43,071 bases of DNA from Sporolactobacillus shoreae (lineage in GTDB: Bacteria; Bacillota; Bacilli; Bacillales; Sporolactobacillaceae): the NCBI RefSeq assembly GCF_004684935.1, contig NZ_SRJD01000025.1, forward strand, positions 1-43,071, read 5' to 3'. Below the pieces are notes generated by a model that was not told the origin of the DNA, did not search any database, and was given only the letters and a program-made list of their open reading frames with translations. Of the stretch, positions 36,838 to 43,071 are shown one piece after another. The first letter of the stretch is position 1; every line of letters begins with the position of its first letter. The position numbers and the translations under genes are program-made.

Positions 36838-37618
36838 TTTTCTCACACGCTTTTTTAAGACTTCCGGCTGTACCTTGCTTCCAACAGAAACTGGTGGACA
36901 GCTTAAGGTCAAGCTAAGTGAAGAAATGGACCAACTTTTGATGAACCGACCTTTTTATTGGCATTATATCAGGCAAACCGGTGGAATTCCCGAAACAGCA
37001 ACGCTTCTGTTTCGGACTGATGAAAAGTCTGACGACGGAGAGTTGATCTATTTCGGATCCCCTCGGCTCCACCAGATCTTCGAAGTCGCAAAAAAACTGG
37101 CGCCATTCGTCCGAATCTATCAGGAGCCATTAATCCATTCGTCACCCGCTCTTGAGCCCTGGTTATGTCTGAACATGAAAATCAGTGATCAGTGTGACCT
37201 GAAAAGGGATCGGATTTACTCTGTCGGACTTCAGCTGATAAACGGAACGCTGGTCGAGGGTTTCCATGAAATACTGTCTAAGCTTACCCTCAGTCCGAAA
37301 GCACCGGATTACTGTTATACCCTTAGCCCCCTGATTACTGTTCGAAGCGGTATCAGACGCGTAGAAAAGCTGATCGAGTCGGAATTACGTTGTGAGCCGT
37401 CAGACTGGTCGGACAGTGCGGGAAAACGATGGGAACGGGATCAGGAACTGCTGGATTCCTTCTATGAACTCGAGACAGAGAAACCGGAAGCCTATTTTCA
37501 AGAAAAAGAAGCGCTGAAGGCCCAATATCAGCCACGCACAGTGATCAGATTGATCAATGCCGGCCTCTTTTATCTTCAATCCAGATCATTTCTTCCTGAC
37601 ATTTCTAAAGGCCGTTGA
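36815..37618 (+). CDS. yqhG: YqhG-family protein
   Basis: Soluble protein of 267 residues resembling YqhG, the conserved partner of YqhH. N-terminus QQAEILDFLTRFF; DQLLMNRPFYWHYI near 47-60; no membrane segment. GGAGG lies 10 nt before ATG, inside the end of yqhH, so the two are translationally coupled. Function unknown; genetic linkage suggests it acts with the helicase. Its last 14 nt overlap the 3' end of comGB on the other strand. Confidence 0.87.
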   Translation: MQQAEILDFLTRFFKTSGCTLLPTETGGQLKVKLSEEMDQLLMNRPFYWHYIRQTGGIPETATLLFRTDEKSDDGELIYFGSPRLHQIFEVAKKLAPFVRIYQEPLIHSSPALEPWLCLNMKISDQCDLKRDRIYSVGLQLINGTLVEGFHEILSKLTLSPKAPDYCYTLSPLITVRSGIRRVEKLIESELRCEPSDWSDSAGKRWERDQELLDSFYELETEKPEAYFQEKEALKAQYQPRTVIRLINAGLFYLQSRSFLPDISKGR

Positions 37619-38636
37619 CCATCTGAAAAACAGGCAGAAGCACTGAGGCAAACATTCCAAGTATGAGCCCACCGATAATCAACAGGAGTGCCGGCTGAAG
37701 GACTGACAGGAACGTGTGGATTCTCCGCTCCATTCGATCCATAACGACTGTACTGTATTTACAAAGCGCTTCACCGGGGATACTGTTCAGCTGTCCATGA
37801 TAAAGCACAGTCGCCAGCTCCGGAAGGTAAAAGGGGGAATCCAGCACAATCTTTTCAAATCGAATTCCGTCCAGAAGGGAACGGCGAATCCGAGTCGCTT
37901 CGTACTTCAGGAATGCTGTCGTACCTTTTTCCGATAACGTTTCCACAGCTTGTCGGATCGACAGGCCTGCGCGAAGCAGGCTGCCTATATAAAATGAAAA
38001 GTGATAGGTAATATAGTGACGCGTAAAAGAGGCCGCGAGGGGAAAATGAATCAAAATACTTAACTGCTTCTCAGCAGATAGTCTGCGAAAGTGAAAAAAA
38101 GTCAAAGTAAAAGAGACTACCGCAAAGCCAAGCAGCACGATTAAAAAGTAGCTATGATCTGTCAGATAGATAATGAGCTTTGTCGTCAGAGGGAGATCTA
38201 TAGAGAGTGTCTGATACAGCCGGCTAAAGCTGGGCAGCAGGAAGCGGCCGATAATAATAAACATTAACGTGAGGATCCATAGGAGCATAATCGGATAGCG
38301 GAGTAACTGTGACAGTTTTTTCTTATACCCCTCACGCCTCTCCATCATCCTCCCCGCCTCAATCATCCCCCGGGCAAGTTTCCCACTTGCTTCCGAAAAA
38401 TAAATTGAGCTTGAGATTTCTCTTGGAAACCCAGAATCCGACAAAGCGTCTAAAAAGGATGATCCATTTTTTAACCTTTCCAGCATCATTTCAAGTTCAT
38501 CCCGGGCAGGCAGGCTTTGATTAAATAACTGGAGGCGGATAGAAAGTTCTAAAGGGTACCCATCACTAAGACATTCACCGACATGGATCAGAAATTCGGC
38601 CTGCTCTTTTTTAGTCCAGTTTTTTTTGAAAATCAA
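37605..38636 (-). CDS. comGB: Competence pilus platform protein ComGB
   Basis: GspF/PilC-type inner-membrane platform of the transformation pilus, about 343 residues. Two T2SSF domains and three strong membrane segments (about 118-137, 165-187, 315-338). Ends in LGMFASVLLPVFQMVNGL, the usual C-terminus, so it is full length. TTG 38636 lies 9 nt after GGAGGTG; GTG 38648 abuts that site. The next genes should be comGC-GG (pilins), but the gene instead meets yqhG head to head with overlapping 3' ends. Confidence 0.9.
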   Translation of the reverse strand: MIFKKNWTKKEQAEFLIHVGECLSDGYPLELSIRLQLFNQSLPARDELEMMLERLKNGSSFLDALSDSGFPREISSSIYFSEASGKLARGMIEAGRMMERREGYKKKLSQLLRYPIMLLWILTLMFIIIGRFLLPSFSRLYQTLSIDLPLTTKLIIYLTDHSYFLIVLLGFAVVSFTLTFFHFRRLSAEKQLSILIHFPLAASFTRHYITYHFSFYIGSLLRAGLSIRQAVETLSEKGTTAFLKYEATRIRRSLLDGIRFEKIVLDSPFYLPELATVLYHGQLNSIPGEALCKYSTVVMDRMERRIHTFLSVLQPALLLIIGGLILGMFASVLLPVFQMVNGL

Positions 38637-39498
38637 TGGGTGAAACACCTCCCTTCAGAATCTCTTTCGCAATCCATCCCGAAGCGATCCCTTCTTCCAG
38701 ATAATCCTCAATTGTTTTATACTGCGGAATCCGGGACCGCTGATCGTCAGATGAAAGAATTTCCTGAAGCGGCCTCCCAGCCAATATCTCAAAAATGCCC
38801 GTTCTTTTTGGGTGATGGCGATTTGCGCACTCAGGTGAACAGTTATTCCCACATTCAGGGCATTGAATCGTCACAAGGCGTTCAGCAATCACTCCGACTA
38901 ACGTATCCCTTAAATCAAAACGCGGTATTCCGAGCTCAGTCAGACGTCGGAGTGTCCCCGCCGCATCAGAGGCGTGCACCGTTGAAAGTACTAAATGTCC
39001 TGTCAAGCTCGCCCTTACAGCTAACTTTGCCGTTTCTTCATCACGGATTTCGCCGATCATCACGATGTCCGGATCGTGACGCAGAATTGCCTTAAATCCA
39101 TCGGCATATGTGAAATTAGCTTTTTCATTCACTTCCATTTGAACAAAGGTTTCATTTCTTTTTTCAATGGGGTCTTCAAGAGTGATGATACGGGCGTGGT
39201 AACGTTTTTGCAAAGCCGCCATCAAGGTATAAAGAGTTGTCGTTTTCCCGGAACCGGTAGGACCTGAGACAAGTATCAGCCCATTCTCATAATTCAGTAG
39301 TGATGACAGGCTTTTTACTGCTTCATCAAATACGGATAAGTCACTAATGGAAAGTGTTTTGTTTTGGGGGAGTAATCGGATAACCAGGCTTTCATTATAA
39401 GGGGTTGGTAGTGTTGACATCCGAAGTGACAAAGTATCGTGATTGATCACGGTGATCATGGCGCCGCTTTGGGGAAGCCGCCGCTCTCCGATATCCAT
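38611..39498 (-). pseudogene. comGA: comGA, competence ATPase, truncated at 5' end
   Basis: Secretion-type ATPase powering the DNA-uptake pilus. The remaining 295-codon frame starts at M-D-I-G-E-R-R-L-P-Q, which in B. subtilis ComGA is about residue 66 of 356. Still present are Walker A GPTGSGKTTTLY (79-90), the Asp box LEDPIE, Walker B DIVMIGEIRDEET, the His box and the zinc-type cysteines CPECGNNC. The whole N-terminal domain is missing. Upstream, homology persists only for a few codons (I-Y-L-S-G) before an in-frame TAA near 39516, and phage-type DNA follows. The ATG has no proper ribosome site. I read this as disruption by prophage insertion; simple decay is the alternative. Confidence 0.82.
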
Positions 39499-39677
39499 TC
39501 CGGATAAATATATTTTTTAATCCGATTACTTGCGGAAAAGGCTGTAAATAAGGCTTTTTAACGGTACGGGTACGAATGTTTAAGAATGATTAAGATGTTT
39601 CTTGGGGCAGCTGTGGGGGCATATTACCTCAATTAAAACCGTGGGGCTGACGTAAAACAGCCCAGATTATTATTTTT

Positions 39678-39703
39678 ATCCCGCCATTGTGCGGGATTTT
39701 TTG
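39678..39703 (+). terminator. Orphan terminator near the prophage junction
   Basis: ATCCCGC and GCGGGAT pair around a 6-nt loop, followed by TTTTTT on the plus strand. A weaker hairpin, GGGCTG-N8-CAGCCC with a T-rich tail, lies at 39644-39662. No plus-strand gene precedes them within the window, so they may have served a phage gene on the other side of the attachment site. No gene is seen in 39520-39737. Confidence 0.7.
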
Positions 39704-39737
39704 TATAATTAAGGAAAAATATACCGGGGGAAAGATA

Positions 39738-40274
39738 ATGAATAAAAAACGATGGATCCTTACCAGCATATTCGGCATTGTTATATCAGCTATAATACTT
39801 ATCCCTTTTATAATAAATTGGTATCACGAACAACAAGCTATCTCCAAAGCCAATGACCAATTTGATGTAGCTTTTTCGAATGTTATTGGCACAGCTTTAA
39901 ATACTGGAATTGAAGCAGACAATTTAGGGCATAATTACGAAAGTATTATTATGTATTCTGGTGCAAATGGAAGTGATTTAAGTAGTTTAATCGATCAGGA
40001 ACAAACGCGACTTCTCACTCAGGGAAAAACGCTTAAATTAAATGACTACAATATGAAAATGGATATTGCCTATACTTCATTAATGAAGTTGAGCCTAAAG
40101 AATATTAAACAGGGCAAAGAGAAAAAAGCCGCCGCTAAAAAATTTTATGATACCGTTTCCCAATTCTATTATTTTGTAAACAATCCGAAGCCTAACAATA
40201 CTTATGCGCTCACTTTCCAAACCTATCAAAAACAATATCTTAATGAATCAAAAGCCTGTACTAAGCTCCAATAA
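39738..40274 (+). CDS. Membrane-anchored protein of unknown function (phage accessory gene)
   Basis: I do not recognise this 178-residue protein. One N-terminal transmembrane helix (about 7-27, preceded by NKKR) anchors a polar, helical extracellular region rich in Lys, Asn and Tyr, with no cysteine until near the C-terminus. ATG 39738 follows GGGGGAAAG; the frame's earlier ATG at 39687 has no ribosome site. It is markedly more AT-rich than the flanking genes, is flanked by terminators on both sides, and lies between the attachment region and the lysis cassette, which is the pattern of a moron (an expressed lysogenic accessory gene). Confidence 0.7.
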   Translation: MNKKRWILTSIFGIVISAIILIPFIINWYHEQQAISKANDQFDVAFSNVIGTALNTGIEADNLGHNYESIIMYSGANGSDLSSLIDQEQTRLLTQGKTLKLNDYNMKMDIAYTSLMKLSLKNIKQGKEKKAAAKKFYDTVSQFYYFVNNPKPNNTYALTFQTYQKQYLNESKACTKLQ

Positions 40275-40294
40275 ATCAACTCTAAGAAGGATAT

Positions 40295-40336
40295 TTATTC
40301 CCTGCGTTTTCCATGTAGCGCAGGGAATAATTTTTT
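40295..40336 (+). terminator. Terminator of the 178-residue phage gene
   Basis: Perfect 12-bp stem TTATTCCCTGCG / CGCAGGGAATAA with a 12-nt loop and six T residues, 20 nt after the stop codon. Confidence 0.92.
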
Positions 40337-40375
40337 GCTAAAATAAGAACATACATTCTATGCGGAGATGATCTC

Positions 40376-40549
40376 ATGCTAAGCGATTTTGAGCGGAAAA
40401 TAGCGCAAATCATGCGCAACGATCGATCAATGGGCCGTGTCACACAGATCGCCGATCTGGAACAGCGAACCGGTCATGATCCCGAAGAGATCGAAAAGGC
40501 CATTGATAAAGTGAAGCGTACACAGCGCGCTGAGGGCGGATTGCAGTAA
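40376..40549 (+). CDS. Small phage protein, 57 residues
   Basis: Short frame M-L-S-D-F-E-R-K-I-A-Q-I-M ending G-G-L-Q, preceded by GGAGATG at 6 nt spacing. Charged and helical (MRNDRSMGRVTQIADLEQRT, then DPEEIEKAIDKVKR), suggestive of a small DNA- or protein-binding helix pair. No family recognised. A terminator follows 35 nt later, giving it its own transcript unit between two terminators. Confidence 0.6.
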   Translation: MLSDFERKIAQIMRNDRSMGRVTQIADLEQRTGHDPEEIEKAIDKVKRTQRAEGGLQ

Positions 40550-40583
40550 ATATGTGGTGGGCATCTCCGCCGATATCCCTATT

Positions 40584-40611
40584 ATCCTGCGCTATAGCGT
40601 GGGATTTTTTT
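40584..40611 (+). terminator. Terminator of the 57-residue gene
   Basis: ATCCTGCGC pairs with GCGTGGGAT (two G-U pairs) around TATA, followed by seven T residues. Confidence 0.85.
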
Positions 40612-40644
40612 ATAGAAAAACCCTGAAAAACTTTCCAAAAGGAC

Positions 40645-40673
40645 TTGCACTCATATAGTACATGTACTATAAT
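40645..40673 (+). promoter_or_regulatory. Promoter with embedded palindromic operator
   Basis: TTGCAC (40645-40650), 17-nt spacer, TATAAT (40668-40673). The perfect 16-nt palindrome ATAGTACATGTACTAT (40655-40670) fills the spacer and overlaps the first half of the -10 box. A bound dimer would exclude RNA polymerase, so this promoter is probably repressor-controlled. It drives the 38-residue peptide gene that follows. Confidence 0.75.
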
Positions 40674-40697
40674 AAAAATATGGAAGGAGGTGAAAAA

Positions 40698-40814
40698 GTG
40701 GTTGATAAAATAATTGATGAGGTAAGAAATGCAATAACAACCGTGGCCGCGGTTATCGGCATCTACTACCTCATCAAAGATCATCGGAAGCCTCGAAAGA
40801 AGCGCCGAAAGTAA
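40698..40814 (+). CDS. 38-residue single-helix membrane peptide
   Basis: GTG start with GGAGGTG six nt upstream, transcribed from a strong operator-bearing promoter. The peptide has a charged N-terminal helix (VDKIIDEVRNA), one hydrophobic segment (about 12-26, AITTVAAVIGIYYLI) and a strongly basic tail (KPRKKRRK). Size and design resemble holin-like or type I toxin peptides, or tiny phage membrane proteins. No antisense RNA gene is evident, so a toxin role is only a possibility. Confidence 0.65.
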   Translation: MVDKIIDEVRNAITTVAAVIGIYYLIKDHRKPRKKRRK

Positions 40815-40819
40815 CACCC

Positions 40820-40836
40820 CGGGGGAGAAATCCCCC
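40820..40836 (+). terminator. GC hairpin after the 38-residue gene
   Basis: GGGGGA and TCCCCC close a GAAA tetraloop, giving a very stable small hairpin 6 nt after the stop. The following sequence is AT-rich but lacks a T-run, so it may be a processing or stability element rather than a terminator. Confidence 0.45.
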
Positions 40837-40867
40837 ACATATTATTATATCATAACCACTTTAAATT

Positions 40868-41032
40868 ATGAAAAAACTCAAAACTGTTGACATTTTGTTT
40901 TTCATTCTCTTTTTGTCATGGCTATCTGATACAGACTTCTCTCACTTGTCCGTTATAAAAATAATCGGACTGATTGCTGTGGGTGTTTGGTTCATTTTGA
41001 TTTTGCTTAAACTATTTAAAAAGGACTGGTGA
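40868..41032 (+). CDS. 54-residue two-helix membrane protein
   Basis: Frame starting M-K-K-L-K-T-V-D-I-L and ending L-F-K-K-D-W, with two hydrophobic helices (about 8-20 and 29-49). No ribosome site is visible before the ATG, but the next gene's start lies just after this stop (TGA at 41030), which suggests a real coupled pair. Unknown family; likely phage accessory or holin-related. Confidence 0.45.
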   Translation: MKKLKTVDILFFILFLSWLSDTDFSHLSVIKIIGLIAVGVWFILILLKLFKKDW

Positions 41033-41034
41033 TC

Positions 41035-41214
41035 ATGCATAAAAACCAGCTGAGCTATGATAAGGAGTGGGCGAACGAGAACCGCGAACACAAACGATAC
41101 TTATCAAAGCGATCAACGGCTAAATCCTTTATACGTAAGGACGCAACGGCTGAGGACTTGGACGACCTCGAGTCATTAATTGCTGAACGACGGAAACTTA
41201 TCACCCTAAAATAA
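41035..41214 (+). CDS. Small phage hypothetical protein, 59 residues
   Basis: Charged protein M-H-K-N-Q-L-S-Y-D-K-E-W-A-N with abundant Lys/Arg and Asp/Glu (DATAEDLDDLESLIAERRK). ATG 41035 lies 9 nt after AAGGA; GTG at 41029 is too close. Ends just before a strong terminator. Similar small proteins are common in Bacillales prophages, but I recognise no function. Confidence 0.6.
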   Translation: MHKNQLSYDKEWANENREHKRYLSKRSTAKSFIRKDATAEDLDDLESLIAERRKLITLK

Positions 41215-41222
41215 TTATGTAT

Positions 41223-41247
41223 GCCCGCCACCACGGCGGGCTTTTTT
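41223..41247 (+). terminator. Terminator of the plus-strand phage genes
   Basis: GCCCGCC and GGCGGGC form a 7-bp GC stem with a short loop, followed by TTTTTT. It separates the plus-strand accessory genes from the convergent endolysin. Confidence 0.9.
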
Positions 41248-41254
41248 CATTATG

Positions 41255-42265
41255 TCATTTCTTTTTCAGATATTGCGCTCCGACGTACACATGGCCGGTA
41301 CCGCTCTTAATCTGCGCCCAGCCATTGCTGATTCTCTCAACCTCGACTTGCTGACCTTGCTTTAGTGTGCCAACGACCTGACCATTCGGTGCCTTCCGGA
41401 TATTCAGTAGGCTGGCCGCAACGATATAGGACACTGTCTTTTCGACTGTCGGCTTCGGTGCTGCCTTAACCAGCTCTGGTTTCTTTCCTGCTTGCAGATA
41501 GGACAAAAGCTGAGTGTTCTGCCCAGCCGTACCAATGTAAGCCTTAATGCCGTACTGCTTGGCCAGTTTGGCACGGGCATTAAAGCTGCTATCCTGTTTC
41601 TTGGCGTCCAGGTACTGCACCAGCGTCATCGGTTTGCTGGCCTGTTTCACAGCTTTTTTAGCCTGCGGGCGGCTAGTGAATGCGCCAGTATAGTCCACAC
41701 TGCAGTCAAAGGTACCACTGATCCCTTTAAGTTTGACTTTGTCCGTATACTGCCACGCGCCAACATTTTTAAAAGGCGGTTTGTTCAGATCCACTTTTGC
41801 CGGATAGCCTGCTTTCCATGGGTTTGCTGGCAGTTTACTTTCGTCCAGGTGTGCATCAGTAAACGGCTGATTGCTGTACCAGGTGACGTTAAGATAACCA
41901 GCAGCCTTGACCGTATTGATAAATACAAGGGCATTCTCCGTCATATTCCCACCGAGTACAACCTCAATATCCAACGGTATGCGTGCATTTTTAGGCACAC
42001 CATAGAATTTAGCGAGTGAGAGAAAAAACTCTGCTTCAGCTTTCGCTTCTTCCGGACTGTTCGCCCGGAAAAAATGGTAGGCATTGACGAGTAACCCTGC
42101 TGCCGTAGCATTCTTAATGTAACTAGCCGCCATGGGATCCTTAAAGGTATGACCCTCTGATAGCTTGATCGTAACAGCTAAAATACCGTCTTTCTTCATT
42201 TGCTGGAATTCACTCACCGATCGAACGCCTCGGCTGTGATTAAGGTCAATAAATAGCTTAGCCAA
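41255..42265 (-). CDS. Phage endolysin, GH25 muramidase with SH3 domain
   Basis: Lysozyme of about 336 residues for host lysis. The N-terminal GH25 (Chalaropsis-type) domain has Asp7 (KLFIDLNHSRG) and the DxE motif PLDIEV (Asp99, Glu101). A wall-binding repeat follows (SSFNARAKLAKQYGIKAYIG then GTAGQNTQLLSYLQ), then a C-terminal bacterial SH3 domain (SYIVAASLLNIRKAPNGQVVG onward). TTG 42265 is chosen because it gives the short canonical N-terminus, has GGAAGGTG six nt upstream and overlaps the holin stop by 8 nt; the frame is open to 42316. No signal peptide, so export depends on the holin. Confidence 0.92.
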   Translation of the reverse strand: MAKLFIDLNHSRGVRSVSEFQQMKKDGILAVTIKLSEGHTFKDPMAASYIKNATAAGLLVNAYHFFRANSPEEAKAEAEFFLSLAKFYGVPKNARIPLDIEVVLGGNMTENALVFINTVKAAGYLNVTWYSNQPFTDAHLDESKLPANPWKAGYPAKVDLNKPPFKNVGAWQYTDKVKLKGISGTFDCSVDYTGAFTSRPQAKKAVKQASKPMTLVQYLDAKKQDSSFNARAKLAKQYGIKAYIGTAGQNTQLLSYLQAGKKPELVKAAPKPTVEKTVSYIVAASLLNIRKAPNGQVVGTLKQGQQVEVERISNGWAQIKSGTGHVYVGAQYLKKK

Positions 42266-42644
42266 CTGGCTCACCTTCCTTGGCTGCGGTTTCCACCTTC
42301 GCCTGTACCTGGTCAACCTGATGTTTCAGACCGGACAAGTCAAACGCTTCCTGAATGAATCCCTCAAGCTGTTCCGGAGTAAACCGGATATGGAAAAATG
42401 ACCGGCTCAACCATGATGCGAGTAGTTCCAGCGCCAGTTTCCGCTTTTCCTGCCCAGACGGTGAATCATAGTATTCTTTAGCCTGCTGTTCAATCAACAA
42501 TACAGCGCGGGCTGCCGCCTGCTCCACATGCTTCCGCTGTGCCGCCGTAAGGCTTGCCCAGATCCGTGCGGATACGAGTGCCAAGACAAATAAAATAGCG
42601 ACCAGTAAGATGGCCGCTCCAATCAACAGGTAAATATGATTCAT
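42258..42644 (-). CDS. Phage holin, LL-H family
   Basis: Protein of 128 residues with one N-terminal transmembrane helix (about 4-27) and a soluble helical part with the LLH-holin pattern (AARAVLLIEQQAKEYYDSPSG, EKRKLALELLASWL, FTPEQLEGFIQEAFD). It permits the endolysin to reach the cell wall. ATG overlaps the upstream gene's stop (ATGA) and has GAGGAGCG before it. Directly precedes the endolysin. Confidence 0.88.
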   Translation of the reverse strand: MNHIYLLIGAAILLVAILFVLALVSARIWASLTAAQRKHVEQAAARAVLLIEQQAKEYYDSPSGQEKRKLALELLASWLSRSFFHIRFTPEQLEGFIQEAFDLSGLKHQVDQVQAKVETAAKEGEPVG

Positions 42645-42928
42645 TTCAATCGCTCCTCTACATTTTTAATGCGTTCCCCGTGATCTCTAACTGTGCCCTC
42701 GACCACGTCCAGCCGCTTACCAAGCTGCTTATGTTCCACCTTAGCTAGGTTTAAGCTATTGGTGTTGTCCGTGATCGCCTTGGTCAACGGTTCGATATAA
42801 TCTTTGACTGTGTCGCTGATAAACTTTGTCAGCGGACGAACAACAAAACGCCGAATAAGGGCAATAGCGGTGGCTATAATCCCTAACAATGCCCCCCACT
42901 CCTGCAAGTCAATCCCTAAAAACCTCAC
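42641..42928 (-). CDS. Phage membrane protein with coiled coil, XhlA-like position
   Basis: Protein of 95 residues with a hydrophobic N-terminal segment (about 10-27) followed by a long charged heptad region (HKQLGKRLDVVEGTVRDHGE). GTG start with AGGGTG seven nt upstream. It sits immediately before the holin and after the tail genes, the place of XhlA/hemolysin-like lysis proteins, although the hydrophobic segment here is N-terminal rather than C-terminal. Function is assigned by position only. Confidence 0.7.
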   Translation of the reverse strand: MRFLGIDLQEWGALLGIIATAIALIRRFVVRPLTKFISDTVKDYIEPLTKAITDNTNSLNLAKVEHKQLGKRLDVVEGTVRDHGERIKNVEERLK

Positions 42929-42944
42929 CCATCATCACCCTCTT

Positions 42945-43071
42945 TTAGCCTGCCGGCGGCGTATTCAGTGCAGAAATGGCCGGTGCGATCAGTGCATTGA
43001 TCTGATCGACATTACCGGCCGTCGCGGTGAACTGTTCAACTGTGATGTGAATCGAACCATTAATATAATCG
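42945..43071 (-). CDS. Phage protein, C-terminal part only
   Basis: The frame enters from the right edge and ends at TAA 42945-42947; 41 codons are visible. The residues include HITVEQFTATAGNVDQINAL and end in N-T-P-P-A-G. It is the gene upstream of the lysis cassette and probably a small tail- or baseplate-associated protein. Too little is present for a family call. Confidence 0.55.
   Translation of the reverse strand, partial: DYINGSIHITVEQFTATAGNVDQINALIAPAISALNTPPAG

Larger units (their letters stand above)
39510..43071. mobile_element. Prophage edge inserted in comGA (continues beyond window)
   Basis: From the break in comGA rightward the genes change character: short unrelated genes on the plus strand, then a phage lysis cassette (coiled-coil membrane protein, LLH holin, GH25 endolysin) and a tail-end protein on the minus strand. 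A lysis cassette next to an attachment site is the normal late end of a Siphoviridae-type prophage. The integrase and other att site would lie outside the window. The left boundary is placed where comGA homology stops, about 39505-39520. Confidence 0.8.

Noticed and set aside
39500-39600. comGA broken by a simple frameshift in an A-run
   Set aside because: A one-base insertion near 39514 would join a frame reading R-I-K-K, but the upstream frame stops at a TAA near 39593, is too short for the missing domain and does not resemble it well. Phage insertion explains more.
40440-40838. 132-codon minus-strand frame in the prophage
   Set aside because: It runs opposite to two small genes with good ribosome sites and across a promoter and terminator.
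1-43071. CRISPR arrays, tRNA genes and insertion sequences
   Set aside because: No regularly spaced repeats, no tRNA-like cloverleaf with CCA-type end and no transposase were seen.

Overview
This window is a chromosomal segment of an endospore-forming member of the Bacillota, order Bacillales. The evidence is spo0A, spoIVB, a complete spoIIIAA-AH operon and a gene order that closely follows the yqh/yqi region of Bacillus subtilis. The 16S 5' end and the presence of an OLE RNA fit an acid- or anaerobiosis-adapted lineage such as Sporolactobacillaceae, but that family placement is inference. The window ends inside a prophage.

Layout. 1-432: the 5' end of a 16S rRNA gene on the minus strand, with its leader, a boxA-like element and two consensus promoters. 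605-2704: a LysR regulator diverging from a holin/antiholin-like lrgAB (cidAB) pair. 2849-4812: HPr, a GlcU-type sugar permease and an unknown small protein. 5107-9523: spo0A, spoIVB and recN. 9710-20109: one long minus-strand housekeeping series, in transcription order accB, accC, asp23-like yqhY, nusB, folD, xseA, xseB, ispA, a large non-coding OLE RNA, oapA, dxs, tlyA. 20453-25649: spoIIIAH back to spoIIIAA. 25813-30724: efp, yqhR, yqhQ, yqhP, yqhO, mntR, yqhL. 30825-35030: glycine cleavage genes gcvT, gcvPA, gcvPB behind a tandem glycine riboswitch with a strong terminator. 35161-37618: the SNF2-like helicase yqhH and yqhG. 37605-39498: what is left of the comG operon, an intact comGB and a comGA that has lost its N-terminal domain. 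39500-43071: the right-hand part of the window, a prophage edge with small accessory genes on the plus strand and the lysis cassette (membrane/coiled-coil protein, LLH-type holin, GH25 endolysin) on the minus strand.

How parts work together. The IspA/Dxs pair supplies isoprenoid precursors, and the OLE RNA with OapA forms a membrane-bound ribonucleoprotein encoded in the same operon. The SpoIIIA proteins and SpoIVB belong to the engulfed-forespore stage controlled ultimately by Spo0A. GcvT and GcvPA/PB break down glycine only when the riboswitch senses it. The DNA-uptake pilus appears lost: comGA is cut at a conserved motif exactly where phage DNA begins, and comGC-GG are not present between comGB and yqhG.

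Main points for a second look: the OLE RNA with OapA; prophage insertion in comGA with loss of the pilin genes; a LysR regulator whose natural start position carries ACG; a 35-nt dispersed repeat present twice; a LexA-type box at recN; and a palindromic operator inside the promoter of a 38-residue phage membrane peptide.
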